The notes under the pieces were generated by a model, which saw nothing but the letters and a program-made list of their open reading frames with translations, was not told where the DNA came from and did no database searches. A program made the translations under genes and the position numbers. From Candidatus Staskawiczbacteria bacterium (GTDB taxonomy: Bacteria > Patescibacteriota > Minisyncoccia > Minisyncoccales > Staskawiczbacteraceae): a DNA stretch of 6,268 nt. Every line of letters starts with the position of its first letter. Positions within the stretch are counted from its first letter, which is position 1. The stretch is taken from positions 1 through 6,268 of the forward strand of contig JAPLZD010000012.1 of assembly GCA_026395195.1 (NCBI GenBank). The letters run 5' to 3'. This document shows positions 1-6,086 of the stretch, piece after piece.

Positions 1-424
1 TATCAGCATTATGGTTTCCGTATTCAGAATTTCTTGTGTTGGAATTGGCAAGATTAGGAAGCGGAGCTTTTTCAAACAATTCCCGAAATTGTTGGAAAAA
101 AGGTTTTAAAAAGTCGTAATCTCGACCAGATGCAAGCTGGTCCCATTTGTCAGACCACCAATAATCTCTTTCATAAACAACAAGGGGTTGCTCGGGCGCA
201 AACATTGTAATAATATCTTTTTGGGTTGCATCACACTTTCTATGGTATAGGGTGCGCTCATTTCGCCAAGTCATGCGCCGGACAATCCTGCACTCTGGGC
301 AAAAAGTTGGAGCAGGAACCTTCATTTTTTCGTAAAAATCAAAATCCTCGGGCTCGATTACGAAGTCCTGTTTGCAATTTTGACACTGGCGCGTTTCTTG
401 ATTCACCCCGTTAGAAGTTTCCAT
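1..424 (-). CDS. Zinc-ribbon protein of unknown function, C-terminal part beyond window edge
   Basis: An open reading frame of 141 codons runs from ATG at 424-422 to the left window edge without a stop, so only the N-terminal part is present. Residues 14-45 hold two CxxC knuckles (C14QNC17 and C42PEC45), a four-cysteine zinc ribbon, followed by the basic stretch RIVRRMTWRNER (46-57) and another cysteine, C64. The next part is rich in aromatics (YERDYWWSDKWD, 84-95). I associate this arrangement with a conserved hypothetical zinc-binding family common in Parcubacteria; its function is unknown and I do not assign one. The start is uncertain. ATG(424) sits inside the loop of an inverted repeat and has no Shine-Dalgarno; GTG at codon 7 is the only other start before the first cysteine pair. 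The first residues (METSNGVNQ) are encoded by the repeat arm and are unlikely to be part of the folded domain. The gene follows a terminator, so it is probably transcribed separately from the ATPase operon. Confidence 0.85.
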   Translation of the reverse strand, partial: METSNGVNQETRQCQNCKQDFVIEPEDFDFYEKMKVPAPTFCPECRIVRRMTWRNERTLYHRKCDATQKDIITMFAPEQPLVVYERDYWWSDKWDQLASGRDYDFLKPFFQQFRELFEKAPLPNLANSNTRNSEYGNHNAD

Positions 425-489
425 ATTTGCTGTTTATTGGTCGTTTTTCCCGCCAAGAGTTGTTTTGTGCAACTTCTAACGGGGTTCAT
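403..489 (-). other. Possible 28-codon upstream ORF overlapping the zinc-ribbon gene start
   Basis: ATG at 489-487 opens a 28-codon frame beginning MNPVRSCTKQLL and ending with TGA at 405-403. It runs through the whole inverted repeat and overlaps the first seven codons of the zinc-ribbon gene in another frame. It could be a leader peptide coupling translation to the folding of the repeat, or simply the repeat being open by chance. There is no ribosome binding site, and the predicted transcription start lies almost on its ATG, so it would be nearly leaderless. I consider a functional product unlikely but cannot exclude it. Confidence 0.15.
405..485. repeat. Perfect 15-bp inverted repeat with 51-nt spacer (palindromic element)
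   Basis: The arm ACCCCGTTAGAAGTT at 405-419 is the exact reverse complement of AACTTCTAACGGGGT at 471-485. The 51-nt spacer (420-470) contains the start codon of the zinc-ribbon gene and a smaller imperfect hairpin at 437-456 (TTGG-T-CG paired with CG-CCAA). On the minus strand one arm lies upstream of the ATG and the other covers codons 2 to 7. The arms read NPVR in one frame and SNGV in another. From memory, such peptides recur at the ends of many Parcubacteria proteins, which would make this a dispersed repeat rather than a private structure; only one copy lies in this window. It does not look like a terminator, since no T-run follows either arm. Confidence 0.8.
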
Positions 490-495
490 GTTTTT

Positions 496-524
496 ATCCT
501 ACCAAAAAACCGCCTGGATTCCAA
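496..524 (-). promoter_or_regulatory. Possible promoter of the zinc-ribbon gene
   Basis: TTGGAA (524-519) and TAGGAT (501-496) are separated by 17 bp, each matching the sigma-70 consensus at four of six positions. Transcription would start near 489, just before the inverted repeat, giving a leader of about 65 nt. The -35 box overlaps the terminator stem of the preceding operon, which lowers confidence. A separate promoter is expected here because a terminator precedes the gene. Confidence 0.3.
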
Positions 525-527
525 GCG
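504..527 (-). terminator. Rho-independent terminator of the ATPase operon
   Basis: On the minus strand CGCTTGG (527-521), loop AAT, CCAGGCG (517-511) form a 7-bp stem with one U-G wobble. One G and a run of six T follow (509-504). The stem begins 11 nt after the TAG stop of the ATPase gene. The size, tight loop and T-run fit an intrinsic terminator. The A-rich sequence just before the stem could extend pairing with the T-run. Confidence 0.75.
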
Positions 528-538
528 ATTTTTGCTTT

Positions 539-2362
539 CTATTTATTTGTATCTTCAAAGGAAGATGGCGAATTTTCTTTGGGTTTTTGGAGGGCTTGAT
601 CTAAGGTTTTTCTTAAATCTTCAAGATCAACTGGTTTTCGAGGTGCCCTCTGGGCTGTTTTATCTTTTCTGCTCTGATTAAATGGCACAACCTCTCCTTT
701 TTGCATTACCTCATTCAAAGAAAAAGGTTTTGACGACTTAAATTCTATGCCCAAATCTCCCAAAGCCGAGGTCTCCCCCGATTTCCCGCCCAAACTCGCC
801 TGCGGCAGTTTTGTGGCGGGCCCGTCAAAATGCCCTTCAGGCTTTTGTCGGGTTTCCCCGGCTTTCGTTTTTTTTAAACACGATTTGCAATAAACCGCCC
901 TTCCCTCCGTAGGAGGAAAAATAACTTTTGTTGCCTTCCCGCAGTTAGAACATATAGCATCGTATAGCTTTGTCGAATCAGAAGGCCGTGGCGCAACGTT
1001 AGATTTATTTGAAACTTTAGGAAAATTATGGGGGGTAAAAATATCAGCAGAACTTTGCCCGCCAGGAACATCCATATTCCCCGCCCAACGATTAATTTCT
1101 TCTTCAACAGCCCTTACTGGGTGGGCATACTTTGATCTGGAAATTTTAATTATTTGTTCCCGCTTTTTATCGTCTTTAACAACAGGAGCAGGGGCAATAG
1201 TTGTGGCGGAGAAGGGCCTGGAAGTGATGCCGTCTATCATAAGTTTTATATAAATATTGTAATTATCCAAGCGGATTAAATCGGTCTGCAAAAATTCAGG
1301 GGTGAACTCTAGCTCTAAAGCTTCTGCGTCGGTTGCTCCCACCCGAAAAGAAAGCATGGTGCCCACGTTGCCAAAAACAGCGTCTCTGACAGCAGTGCTT
1401 GTGTCAGTGATAAGCTGACCTATATATTGATGGGCAATAATCAAATTTAAGCGGTATTTGCGGGCCTCTGACAAAATATTCACGAAAGAGTCTGTGGCAA
1501 AATTTTGGAATTCATCAACATACAAATAAAAATCTTTTCTTTCATCTTCGGGAATTCGCACGCGCTCCATGGCCGATAACTGTATTTTGGTAATAATCAT
1601 AGCTCCCAAGATGGCCGCATTATCTTCGCCAATTCTGCCCTTGGAAACATTGACCAGCAGAATTTTTTGGTTATTCATTATTTCATCAACATCAATTGTG
1701 TTCTTGGCCTGTCCCACAATATTCCTGACAAAAGAAACATTCAGAAACTGTCCAACTTTATTTTGAACGGGAGCAATAGCTTCATTGCGATACCGCGGAT
1801 CCCACTCTTCATATTCGTTAATCCAAAATGATTTTACCACCGGGTCTTTGAGGTTATTAATGATTTTTTGCCGGTAATCTCTATCAACCAGCATTCTTGG
1901 TATGCCCAAGAGCGTAGTTCCCGGAGTATCCAGCAAAGCCAAAATGCAATTGGCAAGAATGTATTCCATGCGGGCTGACCATACGTTTGCCCAAATTTTA
2001 GTAAAAATACCAATCAATCCCGACGCAATTAAGTGCTTATATTTTGGATCGGGCACATCCATAATATTAAAACTAACGGGATGGTCCATATCCGCTGGAT
2101 TAAAATAGACTACATCATTAATTCTATGAGGAGGAATATTATCCAAAACTTCTTCAACAAACTCTCCATGAGGGTCAATAATAGCAAGCCCTTGCCCGTT
2201 CTCGATATCCTGCAGGGCCATATTCTTTAAAAAAGCCGTCTTACCAACTCCAGTTTTTCCAATTACATACATGTGCTGGCGCCGATCAGCTCTTTTAATT
2301 CCGAATACTTGTTTGCTATTGCGAAAGTTTGTTTTAGCAATATAAGTTAAGTCCTTTGGCAT
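539..2362 (-). CDS. TraD/VirD4-type conjugation (type IV secretion) P-loop ATPase with zinc ribbon
   Basis: This 607-residue protein is a RecA-fold motor of the HerA/FtsK/VirD4 superfamily, the class that pumps DNA or protein substrates through a membrane channel using ATP. Visible in order are: a short lead (FGIKRADRRQHMYVIG), Walker A GKTGVGKT (35-42), the IIDPHGEF motif (61-68), Walker B FYLYVDEFQNF (278-288) with D283/E284, and the IIAHQYIGQL sensor-like segment (308-317). The motor ends near residue 390. After a linker comes a CxxC-x17-CxxC zinc ribbon (C471, C474, C492, C495), then a polar, probably disordered tail of about 110 residues. No membrane helix is seen, although VirD4/TraD proteins usually carry one. 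The gene upstream, 17 nt away, encodes the likely membrane anchor, so the two probably act as one complex. The ATG is chosen because the segment before Walker A aligns with the usual beginning of the motor domain in this family. No Shine-Dalgarno is present. It could be a conjugation coupling ATPase or a DNA-uptake/pilus-related motor; no VirB4, relaxase or pilin lies nearby to decide. Confidence 0.9.
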   Translation of the reverse strand: MPKDLTYIAKTNFRNSKQVFGIKRADRRQHMYVIGKTGVGKTAFLKNMALQDIENGQGLAIIDPHGEFVEEVLDNIPPHRINDVVYFNPADMDHPVSFNIMDVPDPKYKHLIASGLIGIFTKIWANVWSARMEYILANCILALLDTPGTTLLGIPRMLVDRDYRQKIINNLKDPVVKSFWINEYEEWDPRYRNEAIAPVQNKVGQFLNVSFVRNIVGQAKNTIDVDEIMNNQKILLVNVSKGRIGEDNAAILGAMIITKIQLSAMERVRIPEDERKDFYLYVDEFQNFATDSFVNILSEARKYRLNLIIAHQYIGQLITDTSTAVRDAVFGNVGTMLSFRVGATDAEALELEFTPEFLQTDLIRLDNYNIYIKLMIDGITSRPFSATTIAPAPVVKDDKKREQIIKISRSKYAHPVRAVEEEINRWAGNMDVPGGQSSADIFTPHNFPKVSNKSNVAPRPSDSTKLYDAICSNCGKATKVIFPPTEGRAVYCKSCLKKTKAGETRQKPEGHFDGPATKLPQASLGGKSGETSALGDLGIEFKSSKPFSLNEVMQKGEVVPFNQSRKDKTAQRAPRKPVDLEDLRKTLDQALQKPKENSPSSFEDTNK

Positions 2363-2379
2363 AAATAAATGTTATTATA

Positions 2380-3777
2380 TTATTCATCAATCGGCAAATT
2401 TGGCGGAGGACCGCCTTTCTTTGATTCAACACTTGTCATTGTTGGCGCCACCATTCCAGAGGTTCTTATTGGGAAGTGATATAGAGTTGCCAATTCTTCA
2501 GAATTCAAAAGCGGGCACAATTGTTTTCTATCTGGAAATAAAGGCGGGAATCTTAAAACAGCCATCCTAAACATCTTCCTGGCTCTCAAAAACACTCTGC
2601 GTTTTCTCATAAAAAAGTGCACCCTTGGCCTGGTTTTGGCTTGGAATCTCCAATGGTTTAAATTGGCGGTATTAAAATGGCCCATGTAGGTACGCGTAAT
2701 AACTCTGTTTGACGCCACCCAATTTTCTCTTTTTGCAACATAAACTCCCCTTATGCTCGTCCTAAAAATTGGCTTTTTCAATTTGTTGTCAATTTCAGTG
2801 ATAATTTCCCTTTCGCCCGGGGTCAGCGAAATTTGCCGCTCCCCTGTTTCTTCATCCAATTCCCAGGAATACTTTGCGCTTTCGCCAGAGCCTTCTTTTT
2901 CAGGCCCCGAAATAACTTGTCTGGCAACGTAAGCCAAATCTTCCATTAAAGTGGGCTCTTTTTTTTCTGGCCGCAGTGCTATTTTTTCGACTAGCTTTTT
3001 TCCATCTTTTAAAAAATCTGGCTCGTCGTTATCGGTTCCGACAGGGATAGTAATAAACTGCACCCAATAATGCTCGCCCCGGCCCAATTTTGACATTGCC
3101 TCAAGCAAAGAAAGAATTGGGTCCATTCTTTTTTCTTCTGCGGTAATTCTTTCGCCTTGCGGTTCAAAAAACTTTTCATAAGTTTTCATTGGGTAGACGT
3201 CGTCTAAACCCAAATCCCAATCTTCGCCATACATATCCCACTCTTCATTGGGAACTGTTGGTGGGACTAACTTTGTATAATCCTGAACTTCATGGATTTC
3301 TATGTCGGGGTAATGTCCAAAAAGAGCGGATTCAATCGAAGCTCTGTGCTGTTGCAAAAATCTTATATAAAAATGTATCTTGCCTACAATGCTGGCAATT
3401 TCCCATGAGCACCAAAATGGTCCATAGGGTAATTCGCCGTCGCACCACCTTTCTCTAAAGTTGCCCACATCCATTAACGGCCAAATAGCAGAAAAAACGT
3501 CTTCCATTGCCTTGTATGGCATTAAAACCTCTTTCGGCGGAGTTATTTCCAAAAAAACCCATTTCATTTTAGCATAGTCAAAATCCCAATTTAAATACCA
3601 CAAATAAAGAGTTTTCAACTGCAAAGCAAGCATTATTGGCAAAAATACCCACCACCAAACCCGTAAAAAAGGCGCCCACAAAATTATCAAAAACAAAATC
3701 AGCCACCAAAAAGGGTCCCAAATCATTTTTTTCACCCATTCCCACCAAAATAAATATTGTGGAAGTTTTACTGCCAT
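2380..3777 (-). CDS. Membrane-anchored partner of the coupling ATPase (N-terminal half equivalent)
   Basis: The 465-residue protein begins with a hydrophobic, remarkably Trp-rich region: 12 tryptophans lie in the first 64 residues. Two membrane helices are likely, at about 22-38 and 41-60. A large soluble part follows. Segments DPILSLLEAMSKLGRGEHYWVQFITIPV (219-246, given here by its key parts DPILSLLEAM and HYWVQF), LTPGEREIITEIDNKLKKP (318-336) and ELATLYHFP (428-436) resemble, from my knowledge of the family, the accessory domain that precedes the motor in single-chain TraD/VirD4-like ATPases. The protein ends ESKKGGPPPNLPIDE, just where a motor would begin in a fused protein, and the next gene starts with that motor. 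It probably sits in the cytoplasmic membrane and docks the ATPase. A basic stretch (RPRVHFFMRKRRVFLRARK, 383-401) could contact DNA or lipid. The start lies 2 nt after the preceding stop, with GGGA 8 nt before the ATG as a weak ribosome site. No enzymatic motif is seen. Confidence 0.8.
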   Translation of the reverse strand: MAVKLPQYLFWWEWVKKMIWDPFWWLILFLIILWAPFLRVWWWVFLPIMLALQLKTLYLWYLNWDFDYAKMKWVFLEITPPKEVLMPYKAMEDVFSAIWPLMDVGNFRERWCDGELPYGPFWCSWEIASIVGKIHFYIRFLQQHRASIESALFGHYPDIEIHEVQDYTKLVPPTVPNEEWDMYGEDWDLGLDDVYPMKTYEKFFEPQGERITAEEKRMDPILSLLEAMSKLGRGEHYWVQFITIPVGTDNDEPDFLKDGKKLVEKIALRPEKKEPTLMEDLAYVARQVISGPEKEGSGESAKYSWELDEETGERQISLTPGEREIITEIDNKLKKPIFRTSIRGVYVAKRENWVASNRVITRTYMGHFNTANLNHWRFQAKTRPRVHFFMRKRRVFLRARKMFRMAVLRFPPLFPDRKQLCPLLNSEELATLYHFPIRTSGMVAPTMTSVESKKGGPPPNLPIDE

Positions 3778-3779
3778 AA

Positions 3780-4004
3780 TTAAAATCCCGCTGCTCCAAT
3801 TGCTTGGGGCAGATAATTAATAACAAGTGAAATAATACAAACTATAAAAAATCCCATGGCAAAAAATTCAAAGGCGAAAACAGTAGGAACGACAACGAAA
3901 CTGATTTTAACCAAATGCCAATAATAAATAAACGAAAACAGAACGATATAAAAAATCGCTGTGCATGCTAATAGAGTCATAAAACCTACGCTAAATGGAT
4001 CCAT
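3780..4004 (-). CDS. Small hydrophobic two-helix membrane protein, function unknown
   Basis: A 74-residue protein, nearly all hydrophobic. Likely membrane helices are at about 8-28 and 36-64, joined by a short turn with the only clear basic residue (HLVK, 30-33). I do not recognise the family. It is the first gene of the operon: a TATAAT promoter lies just upstream and its stop is 2 nt before the start of the ATPase-partner gene, so it is very probably translated together with it. Topology resembles the small subunits of type IV secretion or pilus-type channels (VirB2/VirB3-sized), but that is inference from context and size only. No cleavable signal peptide is obvious. The start ATG is preceded by an A/G-rich stretch (AAAAAGAAAAAA) rather than a true Shine-Dalgarno. 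Promoter position and hydrophobic composition make it more credible than a chance ORF. Confidence 0.75.
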   Translation of the reverse strand: MDPFSVGFMTLLACTAIFYIVLFSFIYYWHLVKISFVVVPTVFAFEFFAMGFFIVCIISLVINYLPQAIGAAGF

Positions 4005-4026
4005 TTTTTTCTTTTTAGATTATATT

Positions 4027-4055
4027 ATTATACCTCTATAATAATACGCAAGCAA
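4027..4055 (-). promoter_or_regulatory. Promoter of the three-gene coupling-ATPase operon
   Basis: A perfect -10 box TATAAT (4032-4027) lies 17 bp after TTGCTT (4055-4050), which matches the -35 consensus at TTG only. Transcription would begin near 4020, giving a leader of about 16 nt before the ATG at 4004. A second TATAAT at 4024-4019 has no acceptable -35. The site lies between the terminator of the previous gene and the operon, exactly where a promoter is needed. Confidence 0.65.
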
Positions 4056-4060
4056 GACAA

Positions 4061-4094
4061 CAAAAAACCCTATACCTCTCGGTCGGGTTTTTTG
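4061..4094 (-). terminator. Rho-independent terminator after the sigma-region-4 gene
   Basis: CAAAAAACCC (4061-4070) and GGGTTTTTTG (4085-4094) form a perfect 10-bp stem with a 14-nt loop. The stem begins 8 nt after the TAA stop of the gene at 5131-4103. On the minus strand the 3' arm ends in six T after GGG. The symmetric A6/T6 makes it potentially active in both directions, but only the minus strand has genes leading into it. Confidence 0.75.
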
Positions 4095-4102
4095 TTTTGC
4101 GA

Positions 4103-5131
4103 TTATGCTGTCTGAATTTTTCTTAAAAAGTATTTTTCGTTTGCATCTTTTTCAAAATACTTTTTATTGTTGAGGTTCATTAAAACTGTGTTTTTAGCGA
4201 CAAATCTTTGAGCCAAAACTTCTTTTACAATTTCATCTTTATGGGTTGGCTGGTTCTTATCTTTCATAACCTTCATAATTATGTCTTTGATGGTTCCGGG
4301 CACATAACCCCACTCTGACAAAGCATAAGTTCCACGCCCCACCAAAACAAATCTGCCATCTTTAATCAATTCGTTGTGAACTGTTTGCGGATAAGTTTTT
4401 TTGTTTGGCAGGCTATATTCCAATCTGTCTATTAACTCTGCAACTTTTGTAAAGTGCAAAGGTTTTCCGTGTTTCTTAAAAACTAAAAACGCTTTGTCTT
4501 TAACTCCTCTTGGCTTAATTTCCGGCCATGATATCAGGCCCAACTCCCCTTCTTTATTCGGCTGTATGTTTTTCGAAACTTCCAAATAAGAAAATGAAGC
4601 CGCCTCTGGGATTCCCGCCTTCAAAGCAACCGCTGAATGAAAATCTTTTTTGGCAATAGGTTTGCCAATTTTCTGCATTTGGGAAACCAAAGAGGCCAAT
4701 CCTGATTTTACTGTTGCTTGGGCTTCGGGCAAATTTGACCAAAAATAATGATAGTCTTTTTTTTCGCAAACTTTTGAAAATTTATCTGCGCCAAGTGTCA
4801 GCAAAAACAAAACATAGGGCTTCTGGTTTTTACCCCCCAGTTCCTCTAAAATATTTTCCTCTTTTTTGAATCCGCCGTTTTTTACAAAGTAATCTGCAAA
4901 CTCAGCATAAACAGCATCCAAAGCCGGGCCATTATTTTTTCTTATAACATTAAAACCGGCCTCTTCAATTTGACGGACTCTTTCGCGGGTAATGCCAAAA
5001 GTCTTGCCAATGGCTTCCAAAGTCTCTGGGTATCCTGTTTTTACCCCAAATCTGCGATCAAAAATATCTCTCGTTTTTGGCGAAAGGCTTTTAGTAAACC
5101 TTTGATATGCTTGCTTGTAATTGGCGTTCAT
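4103..5131 (-). CDS. Sigma-70 region-4-like regulator with C-terminal winged-helix (HARE-HTH-like) domains
   Basis: A 342-residue protein. Residues 10-66 match sigma-70 region 4, ending with the helix-turn-helix LEAIGKTFGITRERVRQIE (38-56), the part that reads the -35 box in housekeeping sigma factors. Regions 2 and 3, needed for promoter melting and core binding, are absent, so this is not a complete sigma factor. The middle (70-200) is not recognised. Residues about 207-275 (KDKAFLVFKKHGKPLHFTKV through GRGTYALSEWGY) look like a HARE-HTH domain, a winged helix also found in the RNA polymerase delta subunit and in DNA-associated proteins. Residues 279-337 look like a second winged helix. The protein probably binds DNA or RNA polymerase and modulates transcription; its targets are unknown. 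It has its own promoter and terminator. The start is the only ATG before the HTH that fits the promoter, with a leader of about 20 nt and no Shine-Dalgarno. Confidence 0.85.
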   Translation of the reverse strand: MNANYKQAYQRFTKSLSPKTRDIFDRRFGVKTGYPETLEAIGKTFGITRERVRQIEEAGFNVIRKNNGPALDAVYAEFADYFVKNGGFKKEENILEELGGKNQKPYVLFLLTLGADKFSKVCEKKDYHYFWSNLPEAQATVKSGLASLVSQMQKIGKPIAKKDFHSAVALKAGIPEAASFSYLEVSKNIQPNKEGELGLISWPEIKPRGVKDKAFLVFKKHGKPLHFTKVAELIDRLEYSLPNKKTYPQTVHNELIKDGRFVLVGRGTYALSEWGYVPGTIKDIIMKVMKDKNQPTHKDEIVKEVLAQRFVAKNTVLMNLNNKKYFEKDANEKYFLRKIQTA

Positions 5132-5157
5132 TTTGATTATTATGCGTTAATTATATA

Positions 5158-5186
5158 AGTTTACCATATTAAATAGCTCCTGTCAA
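5158..5186 (-). promoter_or_regulatory. Promoter of the sigma-region-4 gene
   Basis: A perfect -35 box TTGACA (5186-5181) is followed after 17 bp by TAAACT (5163-5158), four of six matches, with TGG directly before it (extended -10). Transcription would begin near 5151, about 20 nt before the ATG at 5131. The -35 box overlaps the TGA stop of secF, so this promoter is embedded in the end of the preceding gene. A TATAAT at 5155-5150 lies too far from the TTGACA and has no good -35 of its own. Confidence 0.7.
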
Positions 5187-6082
5187 GAGCGAGGGCGGGA
5201 GTTCCATTTGTACCAACTGACCAGCAATGGGCTGGCAATAAAAATTGACGAATAAGCTCCCGAGGTTATACCGATTATCAAGGTTAAGGCAAAGTTCTTT
5301 AGAGTTTCTCCCCCTAAAAAATAAAGCGACACCAATACAAATTCCACTGTTAAAACCGTTGAAATCGATCTGCCCAATGTCTGGTTTAAGCTCCAATTCA
5401 CCGTGTCTTCAAACTGCCCCATTCCTCTTCTCAAAATGTTTTCCCTGATTCTGTCAAAAATAACAATTGTATCGTGCACGGAAAATCCAAGAATTGTCAG
5501 CAAAGCAGCCACAATTGGAATGGTAATTTCAACATTATACAAATGCCCCAAAACTGAAAACACTCCAATTGGAATTAAAACATCGTGAAATAGCGCAACC
5601 AGAGAAGTAATGCCATATTTCCACGAAGCAACCGGCCTTGAAACTTTTCTGAAAGCAAAAGCAATATATATAGTAATGGCAAACAAGGCTAAAACAATTG
5701 CCAGCTCGGTTTTATTCCTCAACTCCTGCCCGATTGAAGGCCCGATGTATTGAAAACTTTTTTCAGTTGCCGGGGTTAATTTGCTTAATTCAGCTAAAAT
5801 CTTCTGGTGTGTTGCTTCATCAACTCCCTTAAACTGCAAAATGGCTCCGGTATTCCCAGTCGGCTGAACTGTAATTTCTCCCAAATTAAAACTTTTTAAA
5901 GCGCCTTGGATTTGCTCGTTTGAAGGCCGAGATTTTTCAAACTGGACTTGCATGTTGCTTCCGCCGGCAAATTCAATGCCAAATTTCAACCCAAACATAA
6001 ACAAACAGACAATCGTGGCAATAACCAAAATCCCGGAAATTATATAGTAGACATATGAATACTTTGTAAAATTAAAAGTCAT
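5183..6082 (-). CDS. secF: Protein translocase subunit SecF
   Basis: SecF pairs with SecD in the cytoplasmic membrane and uses the proton gradient to complete export of proteins after SecA-driven translocation through SecYEG. The 299-residue length and layout are typical. A first membrane helix (about 11-31) leads into the FGIEFAGG signature (34-41). An external domain follows (about 42-125), then five helices to the C terminus. These contain the conserved LFHDV (164-168), the helix-4 motif GFSVHDTIVIFDRIREN (199-215, usually GxSxxDTVVxFDRIRE) and RSISTVLTV (238-246). The aspartates D204 and D210 fall in the stretch associated with proton transfer and conformational change. The start is 4 nt after the secD stop, so translation is probably coupled; there is no Shine-Dalgarno. 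The C terminus is short and basic (SRPRS), with TGA as the stop. The identification is secure. Confidence 0.97.
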   Translation of the reverse strand: MTFNFTKYSYVYYIISGILVIATIVCLFMFGLKFGIEFAGGSNMQVQFEKSRPSNEQIQGALKSFNLGEITVQPTGNTGAILQFKGVDEATHQKILAELSKLTPATEKSFQYIGPSIGQELRNKTELAIVLALFAITIYIAFAFRKVSRPVASWKYGITSLVALFHDVLIPIGVFSVLGHLYNVEITIPIVAALLTILGFSVHDTIVIFDRIRENILRRGMGQFEDTVNWSLNQTLGRSISTVLTVEFVLVSLYFLGGETLKNFALTLIIGITSGAYSSIFIASPLLVSWYKWNSRPRS

Positions 6083-6086
6083 AAAA

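Noticed and set aside
226..681. Plus-strand reading frames at 226-414, 380-604 and 427-681
   Set aside because: They lie antisense to the zinc-ribbon gene, the repeat, the terminator and the end of the ATPase gene, have no ribosome site or recognisable domain, and owe NPVR/SNGV-like peptides to the palindrome.
874..1107. Minus-strand 77-codon frame inside the ATPase gene
   Set aside because: It is an out-of-frame shadow over the zinc-ribbon part of the ATPase, whose own frame shows clear motifs.
2363..2379. TATAAT between the anchor and ATPase genes as an internal promoter
   Set aside because: No sequence resembling TTGACA lies 16-18 bp upstream, and AT-rich gaps yield TATAAT easily in this genome.
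2402..2415. GGCGG-AGGA-CCGCC hairpin near the end of the 465-residue protein gene
   Set aside because: The bases encode the Gly-Gly-Pro-Pro-Pro stretch, which naturally gives complementary GGN and CCN codons, and no T-run follows.
3578..3826. Minus-strand 82-codon hydrophobic frame across the junction of the small membrane protein and the anchor gene
   Set aside because: Its hydrophobicity comes from the overlapping membrane helices; the alternative frames form a tight operon with a promoter, and this one has no start signal.
5172..5190. Small hairpin GCTCT/GGAGC just at the secF stop as a terminator
   Set aside because: The stem is about five base pairs with a wobble, and only a broken T stretch follows; it also overlaps the -35 box. 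It is too weak to call.
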